Shown here: positions 59,533-64,000 of the stretch, one piece after another
Layout of the letters: each line of letters starts with the position of its first letter
Numbering within the stretch: the stretch's first letter is position 1
Assembly: GCF_000196735.1 (NCBI RefSeq)
Contig: NC_014551.1
Coordinates: 2,041,001 to 2,105,000 of the forward strand
From: Bacillus amyloliquefaciens DSM 7 = ATCC 23350
Lineage (GTDB): Bacteria; Bacillota; Bacilli; Bacillales; Bacillaceae
Reading direction: 5' to 3'
DNA: 64,000 bases
Notes under the pieces: generated by a model
The model's input: the letters and a program-made list of their open reading frames with translations, nothing else
The model's database searches: none
What the model was told of the DNA's origin: nothing
Made by a program: the position numbers and the translations under genes

Positions 59533-59877
59533 TTAACTGCATAAGTATTTTGTTAAGATGGCTTGAACCTCGGTCAAGTCCGTTTCTTTTGCAAATTCCA
59601 ATTCGAATGTTTTTCCTCTTGTCATTAAAACAAGACCTGTATCGGGATCAAACATCCCAGCTTCTTGAATGGCGAAGCTTTCAATTGTTTTATATGGAAG
59701 GAAGACGCGCACTTTCTTTTTGGAGAACATTTTATTATCAAAGAAAATCACTCGTTTATTTGTAAAGCATATTTGGTCAACCCGCAGTTTATAAATCGTT
59801 TCGATCCGTTCTCCCTCAACGAGCAAAGCCTCCAGCTTTTTTGTGTCGGTTGATCTGCTGACAGAAAAAATTCCCAA
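59533..59877 (-). CDS. yozO: YozO, bacterial PH-domain protein
   Basis: 114 residues from a TTG (gtgggg upstream). One PH-like domain (LLVEGERIETIYKLRVDQIC; KVRVFLPYKTIESFAIQEAG; TFELEFAKETDLTEVQAIL). Bacterial PH domains form oligomers and lack a general ligand; role unknown. Position between the gerP-like set and yozC agrees with B. subtilis yozO. Confidence 0.78.
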   Translation of the reverse strand: MGIFSVSRSTDTKKLEALLVEGERIETIYKLRVDQICFTNKRVIFFDNKMFSKKKVRVFLPYKTIESFAIQEAGMFDPDTGLVLMTRGKTFELEFAKETDLTEVQAILTKYLCS

Positions 59878-59981
59878 TGAAGAACCCCACTTTCTGCTTC
59901 TATACTATTGTTTTATTACAATCATAAAAAATAAGTTCTTTATCCCTATATAAGAATACGACATAGGCGGCATTTAAACCA

Positions 59982-60224
59982 TTACGAACAGATTACATTT
60001 TTAGAACGTTCATTAGATAAGCCTTTTCGCGAAAGGTGCTCTGTTATGTAGTAATACGGTTCAGCGGATGAAAAGGTTTCAAGAAAACCATATTTTTTTC
60101 GAAAAGTCAGTTTTTTCTTTTCACGGTAAAAAACCGCGGCTTCTGAATGCCGCGGTTTCTGCAAAACATCAACGATCCGTATCATTGTTCTTTCTTTATA
60201 GGTATCTGAGATTTGATCCATCAC
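59982..60224 (-). CDS. Doubtful 80-residue frame
   Basis: GTG at 60224 with agaagg eight bases upstream, product MMDQISDTYKERTMIRIVDV onward, basic, no known family. A terminator-like hairpin (AACCGCGG...CCGCGGTT then T6, 60131-60158) lies inside the frame, which argues for either a shorter transcript or a chance frame. Low confidence. Confidence 0.25.
   Translation of the reverse strand: MMDQISDTYKERTMIRIVDVLQKPRHSEAAVFYREKKKLTFRKKYGFLETFSSAEPYYYITEHLSRKGLSNERSKNVICS
60131..60158 (-). terminator. Intrinsic-terminator-like hairpin
   Basis: AACCGCGG-cttctgaatg-CCGCGGTT with TTTTTT at the minus-strand exit. What it terminates is unclear; possibly a short RNA starting upstream. Confidence 0.55.
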
Positions 60225-60250
60225 AGTGTCAGCCTTCTTCTGATTACACC

Positions 60251-60290
60251 CGCTGAAGCTGTGCGAATAAATTCATTCAGCTTCAGACTT
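60251..60290 (-). terminator. Terminator of yozC
   Basis: CTGAAGCTG and CAGCTTCAG arms around a 16-base loop at the yozC stop. Confidence 0.6.
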
Positions 60291-60486
60291 CTTCAAAATA
60301 CTCTTTATAGAAACCGCCGACTTTATTTGTATTGTCCACCACAAAAATGAACTCTTCTGTTTCATTTTTGACTTCGTACTCTTTGCCGGGCGTCAGCACG
60401 TTTTTGACAATATATTTTTTCGCATCTGTATGTACGCATTTTACTTTTTTGACGCTTTCTTTTGTCTGCCAATTATTATGAATCAT
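60283..60486 (-). CDS. yozC: YozC, small conserved protein
   Basis: 67 residues (MIHNNWQTKESVKKVKCVHT to YKEYFEEV), ribosome site aaaaggag. It is predicted as a small SH3-like beta barrel (VLTPGKEYEVKNETEEFIFV). No function established. It lies divergent from dhaS, as in B. subtilis. Confidence 0.78.
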   Translation of the reverse strand: MIHNNWQTKESVKKVKCVHTDAKKYIVKNVLTPGKEYEVKNETEEFIFVVDNTNKVGGFYKEYFEEV

Positions 60487-60668
60487 CTGTAAAACTCCTT
60501 TTCTTCATCGATAAGCTTATTGTAGCTGTTTTTTCCTGTGAATTGCAATAACGGTTATCAATTGATTTTACCGGGGTCTGTATTATAGAATGACTGTATG
60601 CGCTTACTTTGCGCGGACATCAAGATGCTCAAAACAGACCATAAAAAATTTCGGGAGGTTTGTTACGA

Positions 60669-62156
60669 ATGAGTTCTTTAACGATGCAGATCACAAAAAG
60701 GCTGGAAACATTTTTACAGGGCACGAAGAAGCTTTATATTGACGGAAAATTTGTTCCGAGCGCTTCAGGAGCAACATTTGTCACGCCAAATCCGGCAACC
60801 GGAGAAACTTTGATGACGCTTTACGAGGCACAGGCTGAAGACATTGACAGCGCAGTGAAAGCGGCACGCAAAGCCTTTGATCACGGCGAATGGCGCACTA
60901 TGCCGGCCGCTTCCAGAAGCAGGCTGATGTATAAGCTTGCCGATTTAATGGAAGAGCACAAAACTGAACTCGCGCAGCTTGAAACACTTGATAACGGAAA
61001 ACCGATTAATGAAACAACGAATGGAGATATCCCGCTGGCAATCGAGCATATGCGTTATTATGCCGGGTGGTCCACAAAAATAACCGGACAAACGATTCCG
61101 GTCGCCGGCTCATATTTTAATTACACCCGCCATGAGCCTGTCGGCGTCGTGGGGCAAATCATCCCTTGGAACTTCCCGCTCCTTATGGCGATGTGGAAAA
61201 TGGGCGCCGCCCTTGCCACAGGCTGCACAATCGTTTTGAAACCGGCAGAGCAGACACCCCTGACCGCCCTCTATTTAGCGGAATTAATAGATCAGGCGGG
61301 CTTCCCTGACGGCGTCATCAATATTGTTCCTGGGTTCGGCGAGACAGCCGGGGAAGCGCTGACCAACCATGACGATGTTGATAAACTTGCTTTTACCGGT
61401 TCTACAGAAATCGGCAAAAAGATCATGGAGAAAGCCGCGAAAAATATTAAGCGCGTAACACTGGAGCTTGGCGGTAAGTCACCTAACATCATTTTACCTG
61501 ACGCCAATTTGAAAAAAGCCATTCCCGGCGCTTTAAACGGGGTTATGTTTAATCAGGGGCAGGTATGCTGTGCAGGCTCCCGTGTCTTCATTCACAAAGA
61601 CAAATATGATGAAGTCGTAAGCGAAATGGTTTCATATGCGAAATCACTTCGGCAAGGAGCCGGCCTTCATCAGGATACCCAAATCGGGCCGCTCGTCAGC
61701 CAGGAACAGCATGAGCGCGTGCTTTCTTATATTGAAAAAGGAAAAACGGAAGGCGCCAAAGCTGTCACAGGCGGAAGCTGCCCGTTTGAAGAAGGGTATT
61801 TTGTCTCCCCGACCGTATTTGCGGATGTGGATGACAGCATGACCATCGCAACAGAAGAAATTTTCGGCCCGGTTTTAGCCGCCATTCCGTATGATACGGT
61901 TGATGAAGTTATTGAGCGGGCGAACCGCTCGGAATACGGCCTTGCAGCCGGACTATGGACCGAGAATGTGAAAAACGCCCATTACATTGCTGACCGTCTA
62001 CAGGCCGGCACCGTTTGGGTCAACTGCTACAATGTTTTTGATGCGGCGTCACCTTTCGGCGGCTATAAGCAATCCGGCCTCGGACGGGAAATGGGCTCTT
62101 ATGCGCTGGATAATTATACAGAAGTGAAAAGCGTCTGGATCAGTCTGGAAGATTGA
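60669..62156 (+). CDS. dhaS: Aldehyde dehydrogenase DhaS
   Basis: 495 residues from the ATG at 60669 (gggagg upstream), the B. subtilis start. NAD-dependent ALDH: PWNFPLLMAMWKMGAALATG, coenzyme loop FTGSTEIGKKIM, catalytic Glu in VTLELGGKSPNI and catalytic Cys in NQGQVCCAGSRVF. The end EVKSVWISLED is typical. It oxidises aldehydes such as 3-hydroxypropionaldehyde or other aliphatic ones. Monocistronic with a terminator. Confidence 0.94.
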   Translation: MSSLTMQITKRLETFLQGTKKLYIDGKFVPSASGATFVTPNPATGETLMTLYEAQAEDIDSAVKAARKAFDHGEWRTMPAASRSRLMYKLADLMEEHKTELAQLETLDNGKPINETTNGDIPLAIEHMRYYAGWSTKITGQTIPVAGSYFNYTRHEPVGVVGQIIPWNFPLLMAMWKMGAALATGCTIVLKPAEQTPLTALYLAELIDQAGFPDGVINIVPGFGETAGEALTNHDDVDKLAFTGSTEIGKKIMEKAAKNIKRVTLELGGKSPNIILPDANLKKAIPGALNGVMFNQGQVCCAGSRVFIHKDKYDEVVSEMVSYAKSLRQGAGLHQDTQIGPLVSQEQHERVLSYIEKGKTEGAKAVTGGSCPFEEGYFVSPTVFADVDDSMTIATEEIFGPVLAAIPYDTVDEVIERANRSEYGLAAGLWTENVKNAHYIADRLQAGTVWVNCYNVFDAASPFGGYKQSGLGREMGSYALDNYTEVKSVWISLED

Positions 62157-62166
62157 TTGATAAAAC

Positions 62167-62200
62167 AAGAAACTGCTGCCTGCCAGCAGTTTCTTTCTTT
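62167..62200 (+). terminator. Terminator of dhaS
   Basis: AGAAACTGCTG-cctgc-CAGCAGTTTCT followed by a T-rich run. Confidence 0.9.
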
Positions 62201-62255
62201 TGTCATGCCGCCATTTGCATATGAATATATATGCTTCTGAAGGAGTTGAGCGAGT

Positions 62256-64000
62256 GTGAGCACTATTCATGAAAAAGTCAGAAGCCGCCAAAGGAAAACC
62301 ATCTCCCTATTAAGAGAAAAGCAAAATGCGGACGGCTCATGGTCATTTTGTTTTGAAGGTCCGATTTTGACTAACGCCTTTCTGATCCTCCTCCTCACTT
62401 CTCTCGGAGACAATGATAAAGAACTGATCGCTGAGCTTGCTGAAGGCATCCGCGCGAAGCAGCGCCCTGACGGAACATTTGCCAACTATCCTGATGAACG
62501 GAAAGGAAATGTGACCGCCACTGTACAGGGCTATGTCGGCTTGCTGGCTTCCGGCTTATATAACCGTTCTGAAGCGCATATGATTCAGGCCGAACGCTTT
62601 ATCATCTCAAACGGCGGCTTGCGTAACGTACACTTCATGACAAAGTGGATGCTGGCGGCAAACGGCCTATATCCATGGCCCGCACTGCACCTGCCATTAT
62701 CTTTCTTAGTGATTCCCCCATCCTTCCCGCTGCATTTTTATCAGTTCAGTACATACGCGCGTATTCATTTTGTTCCGATGGCTGTGACGCTAAACAAAAG
62801 ATTTTCGCTGAAAAACCCAAACGTTCCGTCTCTCGAGCATTTAGATCAGCATATGACCAAAAATCCGTTTACATGGCTTCGTTCCGATCAGGCAGAGGAC
62901 AGAGACCTCGCTTCTCTTTTCGCACACTGGAAGCGGCTTTTGCAGATTCCTGCCGCTTTTCACCAGCTTGGTCTGCGTACGGCCAAAACGTATATGCTTG
63001 ACCGGATAGAAGAAGACGGCACATTGTACAGCTATGCAAGCGCCACTATTTTTATGGTGTACAGCCTGCTCGCTCTCGGTGTATCACGCCACTCCCCCGT
63101 TATCAGAAAGGCGCTTGCCGGCACGAAAGCTTTACTCACGTCTTGCGGCAATATACCGTATCTGGAAAATTCAACGTCAACTGTTTGGGATACAGCGCTT
63201 CTTAACTATGCGCTTATGGAAAGCGGCATCTCAGATAACGATCAGATGATCACCAGCGCCGCTCGATTTTTGCGTGAACGGCAGCAGACGAAAGTAGCGG
63301 ATTGGGCCGTTCACAACCCGCATGCAGAACCGGGAGGATGGGGTTTTTCAAACATCAACACGAATAATCCTGATTGTGATGACACAGCCGCAGTGCTTAA
63401 AGCCATCCCGCGAAAACTTTATCCCGCCTCATGGGAGCGCGGACTGAGCTGGCTTTTGTCAATGCAAAACAGTGACGGGGGCTTCTCTGCTTTTGAGAAA
63501 AATGTAAATCATCCCCTGATCCGCCTGCTGCCGCTTGAATCGGCTGAGGAAGCTGCCATCGACCCTTCAACAAGCGATTTAACTGGACGGGTGCTGCACT
63601 GTTTAGGAAAAGCGGGGCTTTCATCGGATCATCCCCAGGTTGAAAAGGCCGTTCAATGGCTGATCCGCCATCAAGAGGAGGACGGATCGTGGTACGGCAG
63701 ATGGGGTGTCTGCTATATTTACGGAACATGGGCGGCGCTGACGGGCATGAAGGCTTGCGGTGTCAGCCATAACCACCCGGCCGTGAAAAAAGCGATCCGC
63801 TGGCTGAAGTCCATTCAAAACGAGGACGGAAGCTGGGGAGAATCCTGTAAAAGCGCAGAAATCAAAACCTATGTCCCGCTTTCTTACGGGACGGTTATAC
63901 AGACGGCGTGGGCGGCGGAAGCTTTGCTACAATACGAAAAACCTCATCACCAAGCCGTCACAAAAGGTATATCGTTTCTTATTGAAAACCGGCATTACGA
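62256..64000 (+). CDS. sqhC: Sporulenol synthase (squalene-hopene cyclase family) SqhC, 3' end beyond window
   Basis: 581 codons are visible from a GTG at 62256 (gaaggag upstream); the end is cut off. Repeated QW motifs such as QNSDGGFSAF, HQEEDGSWYG and QNEDGSWGES mark the triterpene cyclase fold. The general-acid motif D-x-D-D is seen in NPDCDDTAAV. In B. subtilis SqhC cyclises tetraprenyl-beta-curcumene to sporulenol, a sesquarterpene lipid of spores. It does not share the transposon, but also concerns spore membranes. Confidence 0.93.
   Translation, partial: MSTIHEKVRSRQRKTISLLREKQNADGSWSFCFEGPILTNAFLILLLTSLGDNDKELIAELAEGIRAKQRPDGTFANYPDERKGNVTATVQGYVGLLASGLYNRSEAHMIQAERFIISNGGLRNVHFMTKWMLAANGLYPWPALHLPLSFLVIPPSFPLHFYQFSTYARIHFVPMAVTLNKRFSLKNPNVPSLEHLDQHMTKNPFTWLRSDQAEDRDLASLFAHWKRLLQIPAAFHQLGLRTAKTYMLDRIEEDGTLYSYASATIFMVYSLLALGVSRHSPVIRKALAGTKALLTSCGNIPYLENSTSTVWDTALLNYALMESGISDNDQMITSAARFLRERQQTKVADWAVHNPHAEPGGWGFSNINTNNPDCDDTAAVLKAIPRKLYPASWERGLSWLLSMQNSDGGFSAFEKNVNHPLIRLLPLESAEEAAIDPSTSDLTGRVLHCLGKAGLSSDHPQVEKAVQWLIRHQEEDGSWYGRWGVCYIYGTWAALTGMKACGVSHNHPAVKKAIRWLKSIQNEDGSWGESCKSAEIKTYVPLSYGTVIQTAWAAEALLQYEKPHHQAVTKGISFLIENRHY

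Overview
This window comes from a Bacillus of the B. subtilis species group, most likely the amyloliquefaciens/velezensis side. The evidence is the near-verbatim order of B. subtilis chromosomal genes (yoxA-yoeABCD-ggt ... gltB-gltA-gltC-proJ-proH-rtp-yoxDCB-yoaBCDEF ... csaA-yobQST-yobW-czrA-yocA-yozB-yocBCD-yocH-recQ-azoR1-yocKLM-yozO-yozC-dhaS-sqhC), the rtp gene with its two Ter sites, and spore-specific genes. The locus is therefore the replication terminus region.

Layout. 1-22.7 kb: mutarotase fragment, MATE transporter, IseA, tRNA-Arg(CCT), a small integrase/excisionase-like pair (yoeC/yoeD) flanked by unusual inverted repeats, gamma-glutamyltransferase, an ArsR/MFS pair, T-box-controlled thrZ, glutamate synthase with its activator GltC, the proHJ proline genes, rtp with its Ter sites, and yoxDCB. 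22.87-35.51 kb: a complete Tn3-family (Tn1546-like) transposon of 12,645 bp with 38-bp terminal inverted repeats and a GACAA target duplication, inserted in yoaB. 35.5-41.6 kb: the rest of yoaB, yoaC, a yoaD with a nonsense codon behind an apparently intact SAM riboswitch, yoaE and yoaF. 42-44.7 kb: accessory genes (MarR plus a membrane protein, a YxeA-like lipoprotein) and a candidate small RNA. 44.7-64 kb: conserved yob/yoc genes, 6S-2 RNA, a gerP-like cluster, aldehyde dehydrogenase dhaS and the start of sqhC (sporulenol synthase).

The main system is the transposon cargo: a leftward operon DUF1657 - YhcN/YlaJ lipoprotein - spoVAC - spoVAD - spoVAEb - DUF1657 - DUF421/DUF1657 fusion (2Duf), followed by a DUF421 remnant, a cardiolipin synthase-like gene and a second DUF421 remnant. 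This is the spoVA2mob type of mobile operon, known in Bacillus to raise spore wet-heat resistance and slow germination. The system is described elsewhere. What looks particular here is the insertion site in yoaB close to the terminus, the decay of two of three DUF421 genes, a strong hairpin after the first operon gene, and an unexplained 150-residue cargo protein.

Regulatory sites that can be read directly include WalR boxes upstream of iseA and yocH, the GltC dyad, a T-box, a SAM riboswitch, paired operators upstream of yobT and the marR gene, a YodB-like operator upstream of azoR1, and a predicted leaderless arsR promoter.
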